From a virus, in the IMG/VR virus record IMGVR_UViG_3300011445_000062, positions 1-24,234 of that record: a stretch of DNA of 24,234 nucleotides; one strand, written 5' to 3'. The notes below the pieces were generated by a model, which did not search any database, was not told where the DNA came from, and was given only the letters and a program-made list of their open reading frames with translations. Shown piece by piece: positions 1 through 8,130 of the stretch. Both the position numbers and the translations under genes were made by a program. Numbering within the stretch: position 1 is the first letter of the stretch; the number at the start of each line of letters is the position of its first letter.

Positions 1-63
1 GCTACCCATCATGGTGAATGGGTGTTGATGATAAAAGAACTGGCGGACCCTAACTTTGAGTGA
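1..63 (+). CDS. 3' end of an upstream gene, possibly RegA translational repressor
   Basis: Frame 1 is open from the window edge to a TGA at 61-63 and gives the last 20 residues of a protein. It includes HHGEWVLMIKEL. In T4 the gene just before gp43 is regA, and RegA ends in a segment of the type HEWKLVPKY, which this tail loosely resembles. The stop overlaps the TTG start of the polymerase gene by 8 bases, so the two genes are probably translationally coupled. The RegA label is inference from position and a weak C-terminal likeness; the fragment is too short to be sure. Confidence 0.4.
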   Translation, partial: ATHHGEWVLMIKELADPNFE

Positions 64-2539
64 TTTCTATACGCATGTAGCTATCCATAAGAACAAGATT
101 CTTGTCAATGGATATCTGAATGGTAAGCGTTATAAACAAGAAGTTCCCTACAAACCGTATTTTTTCACTTATGGGCCAACCGATCTAAAGTCGGCCTATA
201 AAACTGTTCAAGGTAAGTATGTCAAAAAGATGCCATTTGACAGCATCTATAAGGCAAAGGACTTTTACAAGCAGTATTCCGAGGTTGCAAATTTTGAAAT
301 CTTTGGCCTAGAGAAATTTGTTTACACCTATATCAATGACACTTTCAAGGATAACATAGAATACGATCCTGCACAGATTATGGTGCATAATCTGGACATT
401 GAAACGGGAAAAGCTGATGATGGTTCATTTGCCGAAGTTGAGAAGGCGAATGGACCTATTACTTTGATCGGTATCGGACTTAGGGATCAGCGGCTTGTTT
501 TTGGCTGGAAAGGAGAATATACACCAAAGACCAAGAACGTAATGTATATTAAATGTAAAGACGAAAAAGACATGCTGGCAAAGTTCATTTCTTTTTGGGC
601 TCATGATGAGTTTCGTCCAGATGTTGTGACAGGATGGGCGGTAGAAAAATATGATATCCCTTTCATTGTCAATCGCATTCGTCTCTTGTTTGGGGATGAT
701 GCTGCAAATCGTCTTTCCCCTTGGGGCATCCTGCGAGAAAAACGAGTTGTTATCAAAGGACAAGAGAAGCTGATTTATGTCCCTGTCGGTGTATCTATTC
801 TTGATTACTATGATCTTTATATAAAGTTCAAGCCATACAAGCTAGAGTCCTACAGTCTGGATAATGTTGCATTTCATGAAACTGGTAAGAGAAAGTTAGA
901 TTTCTCTGAGTATGAATCTCTTGACGAATTATGCGAAAAGAATTATGAGAAATTTGTTGATTATAACATAACAGACGTTGATCGCGTAGCTGAGATTGAT
1001 CAGAAGAACAAGTATCTGGAACTGTGCTATACAATTGCATTTGACGCAAAGGTGAACTTCATTGATTCTCTAACTTCCGTGCTGCTTTGGGACGTGATTA
1101 TTCATAATTATCTTCTTTCTAAGAACATCGTTATTCCTAGCAGCGCCCGTACATCACCAATGAACATTCCCGGAGCTTTCGTTAAACAACCCGATAAAGG
1201 ATTGTATGAATGGGTAGTTTCTTTTGATTTGGAAAGCCTCTATCCCCATCTTATTATGTGGGGGAACATCTCTCCCGAAACTTTTCAAGGACATAATAAT
1301 TGGTCTGAAGTAGATTTTGAAAATGTTCTCAACGGCACATTTAGAACATCTGACAAAAATTTTACGCAATGTGGAAATGGAGCTAGGTTCAGAAAGGATA
1401 TTCATGGATTCCTTCCTGAACTCATGCATAAACAATTCAAGCTTCGTGCTCAGTATAAGAAGAAGATGCTTGAACTGAAAGCTGCCAAGGCCGATGAAAG
1501 GGAAATTCAAAAATATTGGAACTTCCAACAAGCCAAGAAAATTCAGCTGAATTCATTATATGGTGGGCTGGCAAATCAGTATTTTCGCTGGTATGACTGG
1601 CGTCTGTCCTCTGCAATCACGATGAGTGGTCAACTTGCTATTCGTTGGATTGAAAAGCGATTCAATAGCTTTTTAAATGGACTACTTAATACAGCAGATG
1701 TTGATTATGTCATTGCAATGGATACAGATTCATGTTATATTACACTCAAAGATTACGTTCAAAAGCTCTATCCGAATGCAAGCCATGCTGAGACAATTGA
1801 TATCTTAGCGCGCGATGCTGAGACAGTCTTTCAACCTGTCATCAAGAAAGGATATCAAGAGTTTTCAGAAGTAATGAATGCCTATGAAAATTGCCTAAAA
1901 ATGAAGCGCGAATCAATCATTGACAAGGCAATTTGGACAACCAAGAAACGCTATATTCTGAATGTTTGGGATTTGGAGGGTATACGTTATAAGGAAGCGG
2001 AAGTCAAGCACGTTGGTATTGAAGTTGTCCGTTCCGTTATTCCTCAAAAATCCCGTGATGCTATGAAAAAAGCAATCAAGCTCATTTTCAGCGGCACAGA
2101 AGCAGATATAAAGCAATTTATTGCAGAATTTTGGGAAGACTTTAAAAAAAGTACGTTTGATGAGATTGCTTTTCCTCGTGGTGTCAATGGGATAACTAAA
2201 TACAAAGACGGTGTGACACTGTACAAAAAAGGCACGCCGATACATACAAAAGCTTCAATAATATACAACAATATGGTGTCAACAAAAGGATTGACGAACA
2301 AATATAGTCTGATCTATGACCGTGACAAAATCAAGTTCGTTTACCTCAAAACACCAAACCCGTCGTTATCACCTGTAATTGCCGCACCAAGGCACTTGCC
2401 AAAAGAACTGAATTTGGACAAATTCATAGACTATGATTTGATGTTTGAGAAGACATTTTTGGACCCCATTACAGCGATTCTGGATGCCATTGGATGGAAT
2501 GTAAGCGATAACTCAACCTTAGAAGGATTTTTTGAGTAG
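56..2539 (+). CDS. 43: T4-type family B DNA polymerase (gp43)
   Basis: Replicative DNA polymerase with 3'-5' proofreading, 827 residues (T4 gp43 has 898). The start is a TTG that gives MSDFYTHV, matching the MKEFY-type N-terminus of T4 gp43; no ATG fits. Exo I is DIET (D114, E116). Exo II is GWAVEKYD, with D200 kept but the usual Asn replaced by Ala195. Exo III is YNITD (Y303, D307). Polymerase motif A is DLESLYP (D391), motif B is KIQLNSLYGG (about 495-504) and motif C is MDTDS (D556, D558). The last residues, LEGFFE, could be a clamp-binding tail (inference). The gene is followed by a glycosyltransferase and then uvsX, close to the T4 order. Identification is secure. Confidence 0.97.
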   Translation: MSDFYTHVAIHKNKILVNGYLNGKRYKQEVPYKPYFFTYGPTDLKSAYKTVQGKYVKKMPFDSIYKAKDFYKQYSEVANFEIFGLEKFVYTYINDTFKDNIEYDPAQIMVHNLDIETGKADDGSFAEVEKANGPITLIGIGLRDQRLVFGWKGEYTPKTKNVMYIKCKDEKDMLAKFISFWAHDEFRPDVVTGWAVEKYDIPFIVNRIRLLFGDDAANRLSPWGILREKRVVIKGQEKLIYVPVGVSILDYYDLYIKFKPYKLESYSLDNVAFHETGKRKLDFSEYESLDELCEKNYEKFVDYNITDVDRVAEIDQKNKYLELCYTIAFDAKVNFIDSLTSVLLWDVIIHNYLLSKNIVIPSSARTSPMNIPGAFVKQPDKGLYEWVVSFDLESLYPHLIMWGNISPETFQGHNNWSEVDFENVLNGTFRTSDKNFTQCGNGARFRKDIHGFLPELMHKQFKLRAQYKKKMLELKAAKADEREIQKYWNFQQAKKIQLNSLYGGLANQYFRWYDWRLSSAITMSGQLAIRWIEKRFNSFLNGLLNTADVDYVIAMDTDSCYITLKDYVQKLYPNASHAETIDILARDAETVFQPVIKKGYQEFSEVMNAYENCLKMKRESIIDKAIWTTKKRYILNVWDLEGIRYKEAEVKHVGIEVVRSVIPQKSRDAMKKAIKLIFSGTEADIKQFIAEFWEDFKKSTFDEIAFPRGVNGITKYKDGVTLYKKGTPIHTKASIIYNNMVSTKGLTNKYSLIYDRDKIKFVYLKTPNPSLSPVIAAPRHLPKELNLDKFIDYDLMFEKTFLDPITAILDAIGWNVSDNSTLEGFFE

Positions 2540-3563
2540 AGGATATACATTGTTCACTGTTCCTGTTGATAAGTTTTACATCATTGCTGTTTGTTCCAAT
2601 CCAGTCAGATATCATACTCGTGCACGTCTGTTTGAAGAATTTGCTAAGCACATGGCTGATGTTGGTGCTCAACTGATTGTTGTTGAGTGTGCTTATGGAG
2701 ATAGACCTTTTCATCTCACACAAGCCGGAAATCCATTTCATCTGCAATTTAGGACAGATCAAGAGATATGGCATAAAGAAAATCTGATCAATCTTGGTAT
2801 TCAATACCTCTGTCAACTAGATAAAAATTGGAAATATGTTGGCTGGTGTGATGCAGATATTCATTTTCAAAGACAAGATATTATTATGGAAACAGTGCAT
2901 CAACTTCAGCATTATGATATTGTGCAGATGTTCTCTCATGTTGTTGATTTAGGACCAAAGTTTGAGCCTATTCAGCATCAGAATGGTTTCGTTTGGTCTT
3001 ATTTTCAGAATGATTTTGGACCTCCTGTTGGTCCAGGTTACACACCAAAGCTAAAAGGTGAAAATAGGGATTACTATGGTGGTATTGTAGGAGGCGCCAA
3101 GGGTAGTGGATTCTGGCACTGTGGTTATGCATGGGCTGCTCGGCGTTCTGCTTTAGATAAAATCAGTCTTTTTGATAAAGCTATTCTAGGGTCTGCTGAT
3201 CATCATATGGCAATGGGTTTGATTGGTCAAGTTCATAGATCAATTCCAAATTGGATAACCAATGGATATCGCGAACATCTTATGAACTGGCAAGAAATTG
3301 CGGAGCAAAGATTACGCAGAAACATTGGTTATGTTCCTGGACTGATTGCACATCACTGGCATGGGAATAAAAAAGATAGAAAATATGTAGACAGATGGAA
3401 GATACTAATTGACAATCAGTATGATCCTAATGTAGATATTGCACGCGACCCGCAAGGTCTTTATCGCTTGAATGTTCATTGCGGAGCACGATCAATAAAA
3501 CTGAGGGATCAAATCAGAGCTTACTTCAGATCAAGAAACGAAGATAGTATAGACGTGGAGTAA
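2532..3563 (+). CDS. GT-A-fold-like glycosyltransferase
   Basis: A 343-residue protein with features of a nucleotide-sugar-dependent glycosyltransferase. An N-terminal beta strand FYIIAVCSNP is followed at 105-111 by WCDADIH, a DxD-type metal/nucleotide-sugar motif. Later come WHCGYAWAARRSAL (195-208) and GSADHHM (220-226), as in galactosyltransferase-like proteins whose acceptor and catalytic loops lie there. No signal peptide is seen. Two TTG starts are possible: 2532 overlaps the polymerase stop by 8 bases, copying the junction at 56-63; 2550 has the better ribosome site (AGAGGA, 6 bases upstream). The acceptor is unknown: DNA bases, host envelope or virion protein are all possible. It sits where T4 carries imm, 42 and beta-glucosyltransferase, but it does not look like T4 Bgt. 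Confidence 0.75.
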   Translation: MSRGYTLFTVPVDKFYIIAVCSNPVRYHTRARLFEEFAKHMADVGAQLIVVECAYGDRPFHLTQAGNPFHLQFRTDQEIWHKENLINLGIQYLCQLDKNWKYVGWCDADIHFQRQDIIMETVHQLQHYDIVQMFSHVVDLGPKFEPIQHQNGFVWSYFQNDFGPPVGPGYTPKLKGENRDYYGGIVGGAKGSGFWHCGYAWAARRSALDKISLFDKAILGSADHHMAMGLIGQVHRSIPNWITNGYREHLMNWQEIAEQRLRRNIGYVPGLIAHHWHGNKKDRKYVDRWKILIDNQYDPNVDIARDPQGLYRLNVHCGARSIKLRDQIRAYFRSRNEDSIDVE

Positions 3564-3570
3564 ACATAAG

Positions 3571-4077
3571 ATGAACGACCTTAATAGAAAAATAGTAATC
3601 GTTTTATTAATTATCTGTTTTTTTATAATTATTCTGTTAGCATCCATTCGTCCTGGCACTGCTGGTAGTCATAAATTTGGCAACTTTGTCGCTGTATGCC
3701 CAGGTCATAAAATTGTTTACAGAGAGCTTCCGCAAAATTCACCTGGAATGTATGCTCCCGGTGTGATCATTTTAGACCCTCATGTATTGCGACAAGAGAA
3801 GCTAGTTGTGCAAAAGTTTGTTTTCTTTCATGAGTGCGGCCACGGATTTGTAGGGGAGAGTGAACATGCGGCTGATTGCTTCGCTGCCAAGCATGGTATA
3901 AGGAATGGCTGGCTCAAGGAAACAGATATAGAAGCAATTTGTTTATCATTTGTCGGTCCTGCAACATTCACTCATCCTTCTGGTAAGAGTCGTTGTGGGA
4001 ACATTTATCGTTGTGTGTCGGCAGCTAAAAAGGAAATTGCCAGTGGAAAAACTCCAGACAACAATATCAGTAAGTAG
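3571..4077 (+). CDS. membrane-anchored HExxH zinc metalloprotease-like protein
   Basis: 168 residues. A strongly hydrophobic stretch at about 8-26 after a short basic N-terminus predicts a signal anchor, placing the rest in the periplasm or outside. The core contains HECGH (87-91), a zinc-protease HExxH motif, followed seven residues on by EHAAD (98-102), which can supply the third metal ligand, as in gluzincins. Cysteines at 43, 89, 103 and in the C-terminal third could form disulfides after export. The start is ATG 3571, 8 bases after the preceding gene. Possible jobs are wall or envelope remodelling, or superinfection exclusion (inference). A non-catalytic metal-binding protein cannot be ruled out. 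Confidence 0.7.
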   Translation: MNDLNRKIVIVLLIICFFIIILLASIRPGTAGSHKFGNFVAVCPGHKIVYRELPQNSPGMYAPGVIILDPHVLRQEKLVVQKFVFFHECGHGFVGESEHAADCFAAKHGIRNGWLKETDIEAICLSFVGPATFTHPSGKSRCGNIYRCVSAAKKEIASGKTPDNNISK

Positions 4078-4087
4078 TTTCCTTTTA

Positions 4088-4234
4088 ATGGATGGTATTA
4101 GAGAATATTGCCATATGAATGGAATTCATTATATAATCACTGTTGGCCCAGGACATGGTAATACTTGGGACATTACGTTTGAAAATATTACAGATTTAGA
4201 GAAAGTTAGAAAATGGTCTGGAATAGAAAAGTAA
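4088..4234 (+). CDS. small hypothetical protein (48 aa)
   Basis: Short ORF beginning MDGIREYCHMNGIHYI and ending KWSGIEK, just after the metalloprotease gene. The same frame is open further upstream inside that gene, where a TTG near 4037 sits behind an AAGGA; I prefer ATG 4088 because it removes the overlap, although it lacks a clear ribosome site. The alternating hydrophobic pattern (HYIITV, WDITF) suggests a small alpha/beta fold. No family is recognised and it could be spurious. Confidence 0.5.
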   Translation: MDGIREYCHMNGIHYIITVGPGHGNTWDITFENITDLEKVRKWSGIEK

Positions 4235-4335
4235 CAGATAAAAAAATAAAACAATACGAAAAACATAAAGCAAAAATGTTAAAGAAGAAAGAGAGACGAA
4301 ACGAAGAATATGAAGCTCAGAGAAAAGTTACTTAA
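4213..4335 (+). CDS. possible small lysine-rich ORF (40 aa)
   Basis: An ATG at 4213 opens a 40-codon frame starting MVWNRKVTDKKIKQYEKHK and ending EAQRKVT before TAA. It overlaps the end of the previous small ORF by 22 bases and the start of uvsX by 26 bases. The product would be a very basic, probably single-helix peptide. The composition may simply reflect the A-rich DNA here, and the ribosome site (GAGAAAG) is weak. It is listed because it fills the only gap between the two neighbouring genes. Confidence 0.3.
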   Translation: MVWNRKVTDKKIKQYEKHKAKMLKKKERRNEEYEAQRKVT

Positions 4336-5308
4336 TAATACTACGATTGAAGATACTTCCTTACTAGGCGAAAGTAAATTTTACGAAGAAAGGGATATGG
4401 TTTCAACTGAGTATCCCATGATCAACGTTGCGCTGTCGGGAAGTATTACAGGCGGTTTATTTCCTGGAATCACACAACTAGCAGGCCCAAGCAAGCACTT
4501 CAAGTCTATGTTCGCGTTGCTGCTGGCATCTGCTTATCTGAAGCAATATCCAGATAGCGCCATGCTATTTTACAATTCAGAATTTGGAACACCGATTTCT
4601 TATTTTGATCAGTTTCAGATTCCTGTTGATAGAGTTATTCATACACCTCTTTTAAATATTGAACAACTCAAATTTGATTGTGTTTCACAGTTGGAGAAAA
4701 TTGATCGTGGTGATAAAGTTGTTATCGTTATTGATTCAATTGGTAGTTTGGCGTCTAAAAAAGAACTTGATGATACGTTGGCTTCTAAGACTGTGGCCGA
4801 TGTTGGTAATAGGGCTAAAGCTCTTAAGTCGTTTTTCAGGATGGTCACGCCGTATTTTCCGATGAAAGACCTTCCTTGCATCGTCGTCAATCACAGTTAT
4901 GAAGAAATTGGGATGTTTCCAAAGCAGATCGTTGGCGGCGGTACTGGATCGTATTATAGCTCTGAAAATATTTGGATGATCGGAAGACGACAAGAAAAGG
5001 AAGACAAAGCAATCGTTGGTTATCATTTCATCATCAATATTGAGAAGTCTAGATATGTCAAAGAAAAATCTGCAATTCCTATCACTGTCATGCATGATGG
5101 AGGTATCAATAAGTGGTCAGGTATGCTAGACTTGGCTATTGAGGCTGGCTATATAGAGAAGGTCGGACATTCGTTGCTCTTGAAGGGAAATGACAAGAAA
5201 CATAAGAAAGATGATATCATTGACAACGATGAATTTTGGAAGTCGGTTCTAGAGAAAACAGACTTCGCCAATTGGATCAAAAACAAATACTCACTAGAAA
5301 GGAATTAA
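4310..5308 (+). CDS. uvsX: UvsX-like RecA-family recombinase
   Basis: Strand-exchange ATPase for recombination-dependent replication and repair, 332 residues (T4 UvsX 391). The Walker A motif is GPSKHFKS at 59-66, nearly the T4 UvsX form GPSKSFKS. Walker B is VVIVIDS at 138-144, followed by a conserved IGSLASKKE. Further RecA-core features are the NHSYEE stretch and a GGGTGSYYSS loop of the L2 type. The N-terminal MKLREKLLNNTTIE resembles UvsX N-termini. It follows the gp43 region and precedes gp41, as in T4. Start ATG 4310 is chosen on homology of the N-terminus. Confidence 0.95.
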   Translation: MKLREKLLNNTTIEDTSLLGESKFYEERDMVSTEYPMINVALSGSITGGLFPGITQLAGPSKHFKSMFALLLASAYLKQYPDSAMLFYNSEFGTPISYFDQFQIPVDRVIHTPLLNIEQLKFDCVSQLEKIDRGDKVVIVIDSIGSLASKKELDDTLASKTVADVGNRAKALKSFFRMVTPYFPMKDLPCIVVNHSYEEIGMFPKQIVGGGTGSYYSSENIWMIGRRQEKEDKAIVGYHFIINIEKSRYVKEKSAIPITVMHDGGINKWSGMLDLAIEAGYIEKVGHSLLLKGNDKKHKKDDIIDNDEFWKSVLEKTDFANWIKNKYSLERN

Positions 5309-5312
5309 AATA

Positions 5313-5918
5313 ATGTCTGGAACGAATATTAAATCATTGGATAAACAGCAATTTGTTGATTATGAAAAAAATCTTGCGTCTGGGATATTTAAGCACACCA
5401 ATAAACTAGAGCAGAACCAATTTGTCGCAATAAAGGAAAAGGATTTTGATCCAATGTTGAGAAAGGTGATGGAAGAAAATAAGTCCAGAGTATATCATCA
5501 ATTTGATGGTAAGTATGAAATGAAGCTTGCTGGAGATGTAAAAGTAAATAACGATCTTCATTTTAATGATCCTAAGACTGGCGAAAGATTGGCTACGATT
5601 TTCGCTGATGGTAATTATATTGGTAATTTTGAAAATGTTGTTGAGGTAATTAGTAAAAACGACAAATATACCTTTAATATGTTTGGAGGTATTATGAGAG
5701 CGATGAAATCTTATCAACGGCTTGAGGAAAATCATAAGAAACTATGTGTAATCAAAGAGACAATATTGAAAAATCTTCGTGCCAGTGTTTGTGAAAATGA
5801 AAATCTCCGTATGGAAAATGAGAAGCTTCGTGCACAACTCAATCAGTTTGATGCCCCTGATAAGAATAAAATGTCAAGTAACGAAGGTGTATTGAGCGCT
5901 ATTAGGAAAGTTCGTTAA
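5313..5918 (+). CDS. hypothetical protein with C-terminal coiled coil
   Basis: 201 residues, no recognised family. The middle part (about 65-125) is rich in beta-type segments such as KYEMKLAGDVKV and RLATIFADGNYIGNF. The C-terminal third (about 130-185) is a long charged helix with leucine spacing, including ENENLRMENEKLRAQL, typical of a coiled coil and hence oligomerisation. ATG 5313 lies four bases after the uvsX stop, with AAAGGA upstream. It occupies the place between uvsX and gp41, so a role in recombination or helicase loading is conceivable, but nothing in the sequence shows it. Confidence 0.8.
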   Translation: MSGTNIKSLDKQQFVDYEKNLASGIFKHTNKLEQNQFVAIKEKDFDPMLRKVMEENKSRVYHQFDGKYEMKLAGDVKVNNDLHFNDPKTGERLATIFADGNYIGNFENVVEVISKNDKYTFNMFGGIMRAMKSYQRLEENHKKLCVIKETILKNLRASVCENENLRMENEKLRAQLNQFDAPDKNKMSSNEGVLSAIRKVR

Positions 5919-5919
5919 A

Positions 5920-6231
5920 TTGGAATTTGATTTTAAGAAGCATTTAGAACGACAGAGTGAATGGTCAGAAAAAATCTTTGGTCCCGGTGACAGAACAAAA
6001 GGGATTGTTGACCATATCCGTAAGGAGTTAATTGAGGTAGAGGCCAAACCAAATGACTTGTCAGAGTGGATGGATATTGTTATACTAGCTCTGGATGGAG
6101 CTTGGCGCCAAGGTGCATCCCCTGACGATATTATCAATGCATTGGTAGCCAAGCAAACCAAAAACGAAAACCGTGTGTGGCCTGATTGGCGAACACAACC
6201 ATTGGATAAAGCGATTGAGCATGTCAAATAG
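5920..6231 (+). CDS. MazG/DUF550-like dNTP pyrophosphohydrolase
   Basis: 103 residues resembling the DUF550 (dATP/dGTP pyrophosphohydrolase) group of all-alpha NTP pyrophosphatases. Metal ligands are arranged as in MazG-like proteins: E36-x2-E39 in RKELIEVE, then E49-x2-D52 in LSEWMDIV. The RTKGIVDHIRKE entry and a C-terminal RVWPDWR are typical of the group. It would hydrolyse a dNTP to dNMP and pyrophosphate, affecting the nucleotide pool during phage replication. The start is TTG 5920 with AGGAAAG nine bases upstream; it follows the preceding stop by one base, consistent with one transcript. Confidence 0.85.
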   Translation: MEFDFKKHLERQSEWSEKIFGPGDRTKGIVDHIRKELIEVEAKPNDLSEWMDIVILALDGAWRQGASPDDIINALVAKQTKNENRVWPDWRTQPLDKAIEHVK

Positions 6232-6424
6232 TGAGCAAGAAGGTGTTGGCGAAGCTGCTTTCTTAGCGACTGTCTGTCTAACTCTTGGTATTGCATTTCT
6301 TACAGGATGGTATTCAGGCAATCCAATAATCACTATCGGTGTTGGATTGATTACCTTTCCTCTTGCTTTCGTTGTGTTTATGTTTCTTGCAATTGTTATT
6401 GAGTGGTTGATAAGAAAGGTGTAG
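6221..6424 (+). CDS. small membrane protein (67 aa), two TM segments
   Basis: From ATG 6221 (MSNSEQEGVG) the protein has two hydrophobic stretches, about residues 12-33 and 37-63, separated by a short YSGN turn, so a helical hairpin in the inner membrane is predicted. ATG 6221 gives an 11-base overlap with the preceding gene; an earlier in-frame ATG at 6173 would add 16 residues that only mirror the upstream gene. No family is recognised. Small membrane proteins next to replication genes in T4 relatives sometimes act in superinfection immunity, but that is only context. Confidence 0.7.
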   Translation: MSNSEQEGVGEAAFLATVCLTLGIAFLTGWYSGNPIITIGVGLITFPLAFVVFMFLAIVIEWLIRKV

Positions 6425-6431
6425 TTGTTGA

Positions 6432-7817
6432 TTGGAAAGTTTGATATTATCACATCTATTATACAATGAAGAGTATGCCAGAAAAGTAATACCTTATCTC
6501 AAAGCGGAGTATTTTCATAAGACTTCAGACAAAATCATCTTCAATATTGTTCAGGACTTTATAACGAAATACAATTCGCTTCCTTCAAAGGAAATTTGTT
6601 ATATAGACCTGACGAATCAGGAAAATCTTTCGGAACAAGATTTCAAAGAGTGTCAAACGACAATTGGTGCTCTTGAGGTTTCTGAGAAGACTGAACTTGA
6701 TTGGTTGACTACAAAGACAGAAGAATTTTGTAAAGAGAAAGCGTTATACAATGTCATTCGGAAATCAATTACTTATCTTGATGATAAAACTGGAAAGCTC
6801 GGGGACAAAGGTGTTCTTACAAAACTTTTTGCCGATGCTCTTGCCGTTTCCTTTGATCCTGCAATCGGTCATGACTTCTTTGATGACTTTGTTTCACGTT
6901 GGGAATTGTATCATCTAACCGAAAATAGAATTGCGTTTGATCTAGAATTATTCAATAAAATCACACGCGGAGGTGTAGCAAGAAAAACTCTTAGCATTCT
7001 TATGGGGCCTCCTGGTATTGGTAAGTCTATATTTCTTTGTCATTTTGCGGCAGCTAATCTTTCAGCTGGTTACAATGTATTATATATCACGTTGGAAATG
7101 GCTCAAGAGCGTATTGCAGAGCGCATAGACGCAAATCTTCTGGACGTGCCTATTGAAGACTTAGAGAAGCTTTCTAAAGAAGAATATACAGCCAAGATTA
7201 GGAAAATAAAGCAGAAAACCGATGGTAAACTGATTATAAAGGAATATCCAACGTCTGGTGCAGGGTCTAATCATTTTCGTCATCTCTTGGAAGAATTGAA
7301 GATTAAAAAGAACTTTCGGCCTGATATCATTTATGTAGATTATTTGAATATTTGTGCTTCAGCAAGGATGAAGTATGGTAGCAATGTCAATACTTACATG
7401 TATATGAAATCTGTGGCCGAAGAGTTGAGAGGAATTGCAGTTGAATATGAAGTTCCAGTGTTTACAGCTACACAAGTTAATAGACAAGGGTTCAGAAACT
7501 CTGATCCTGATATGGAGAACACATCCGATAGTATAGGGCTTCCGCAAACAACAGATTTGATGTTCACTTTGATAACGAATGAAGATTTAGAAAAAATGAA
7601 TCAAATTATGGTGAAGCAATTAAAGAACAGGTATTCTGATCCAAATTATTTTAAGAGATTTGTGGTTGGTGTTGACAAGAAAAAAATGAGACTTTATAAT
7701 ACAGAGCAATCAGCACAGGATGATATCATTGATGAACCAGTAATGGATGGAACTTCTTTTGGTCAAAAAATGGGATGGGAAGAAATGGACAAGACTCTTT
7801 TTGAGGACGTAAAATGA
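6432..7817 (+). CDS. 41: gp41-like replicative DNA helicase (DnaB family)
   Basis: Hexameric 5'-3' helicase of the T4 primosome, 461 residues (T4 gp41 475). The N-terminus MESLILSHLLYNEEYARKV parallels T4 gp41 MVEIILSHLIFDQAYFSKV, which fixes the TTG start at 6432. The RecA-like core has Walker A GPPGIGKS at 192-199, TLEMAQERIAERIDAN (H1a/DnaB motif 1a region) near 220-235, Walker B IIYVDYLN with D303 and a VFTATQVNRQG motif 3 near 343-353. The C-terminal tail is acidic. It overlaps the next small gene by ATGA and would work with the gp61 primase at 18315. Confidence 0.96.
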   Translation: MESLILSHLLYNEEYARKVIPYLKAEYFHKTSDKIIFNIVQDFITKYNSLPSKEICYIDLTNQENLSEQDFKECQTTIGALEVSEKTELDWLTTKTEEFCKEKALYNVIRKSITYLDDKTGKLGDKGVLTKLFADALAVSFDPAIGHDFFDDFVSRWELYHLTENRIAFDLELFNKITRGGVARKTLSILMGPPGIGKSIFLCHFAAANLSAGYNVLYITLEMAQERIAERIDANLLDVPIEDLEKLSKEEYTAKIRKIKQKTDGKLIIKEYPTSGAGSNHFRHLLEELKIKKNFRPDIIYVDYLNICASARMKYGSNVNTYMYMKSVAEELRGIAVEYEVPVFTATQVNRQGFRNSDPDMENTSDSIGLPQTTDLMFTLITNEDLEKMNQIMVKQLKNRYSDPNYFKRFVVGVDKKKMRLYNTEQSAQDDIIDEPVMDGTSFGQKMGWEEMDKTLFEDVK

Positions 7818-8020
7818 AGTATGAAGTGACAAAAATAGGTAAGAAAAAAGTTTGTATTATTGAAACAAAAACTAATCAGGTGATTCGTGTTTATAAAAAC
7901 AACAATAAAAATATGGCTTATCAACTTTGCCAACACCTCAATACATCAGGTGGGTTTCAGGGAGAAACACCAGCATATTTCTTGAAAAAAGAAGAGCAAT
8001 CGTCCTTGACAGCATCCTAG
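7814..8020 (+). CDS. small hypothetical protein (68 aa)
   Basis: Starts at an ATG that overlaps the helicase stop (ATGA), so it is probably translated by coupling. The 68-residue product is basic, with two or three beta-type strands at the N-terminus (MKYEVTKIGKKKVCII) and a short helix. No family is recognised. Its last codons contain the -35 hexamer of the promoter proposed for the next cassette, and a small CCTAG/CTAGG inverted repeat spans its stop codon. Confidence 0.7.
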   Translation: MKYEVTKIGKKKVCIIETKTNQVIRVYKNNNKNMAYQLCQHLNTSGGFQGETPAYFLKKEEQSSLTAS

Positions 8021-8034
8021 CTTCTAGGCTAGTG
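8005..8034 (+). promoter_or_regulatory. sigma-70-like promoter of leader element A
   Basis: CTTGACA at 8005-8011 fits the alphaproteobacterial -35 consensus CTTGAC. With 17-18 bases of spacing the -10 is CTAGTG (8029-8034), four of six against CTATAT, so this half is weak. The predicted start point near 8041 falls directly before a hairpin. A better version of the same arrangement exists at 17004. Confidence 0.45.
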
Positions 8035-8041
8035 TCCAATC

Positions 8042-8130
8042 GTTCCCTCTGAGAGCGGGAACAGACTCCACGGCGCGGCAGAGAGGAACGGGAATTGCTT
8101 CCCCCCCAATTTCCCTATTCCCGTTCCTCT
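8042..8130 (+). promoter_or_regulatory. structured leader element A: two hairpins before a small gene
   Basis: Hairpin 1 pairs GTTCCC (8042-8047) with GGGAAC (8057-8062). Hairpin 2 is a perfect 14-bp stem, AGAGGAACGGGAAT (8082-8095) with its complement at 8117-8130, and a 21-base loop starting TGCTTCC and holding seven C. An alternative inner pairing (GGGAATTG with CAATTTCCC) is also possible. No U-run follows, so it is not a standard terminator. About 29 bases later comes the ATG at 8160. It shares order, stem length and sequence blocks with 17042-17113. It could be a processing site, stabilising 5' leader, translational switch or short RNA. Confidence 0.65.

Noticed and set aside
425-763. 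Antisense ORFs, here and at 1154-1531, 1913-2245, 4736-5095, 5874-6453 and 21345-21707
   Set aside because: All lie opposite strong motif-bearing or well-bounded genes and show no family features of their own.
3950-4087. Upstream extension of the small ORF ending at 4234
   Set aside because: Lies inside the metalloprotease gene in another frame; the translated part shows no protein-like features.
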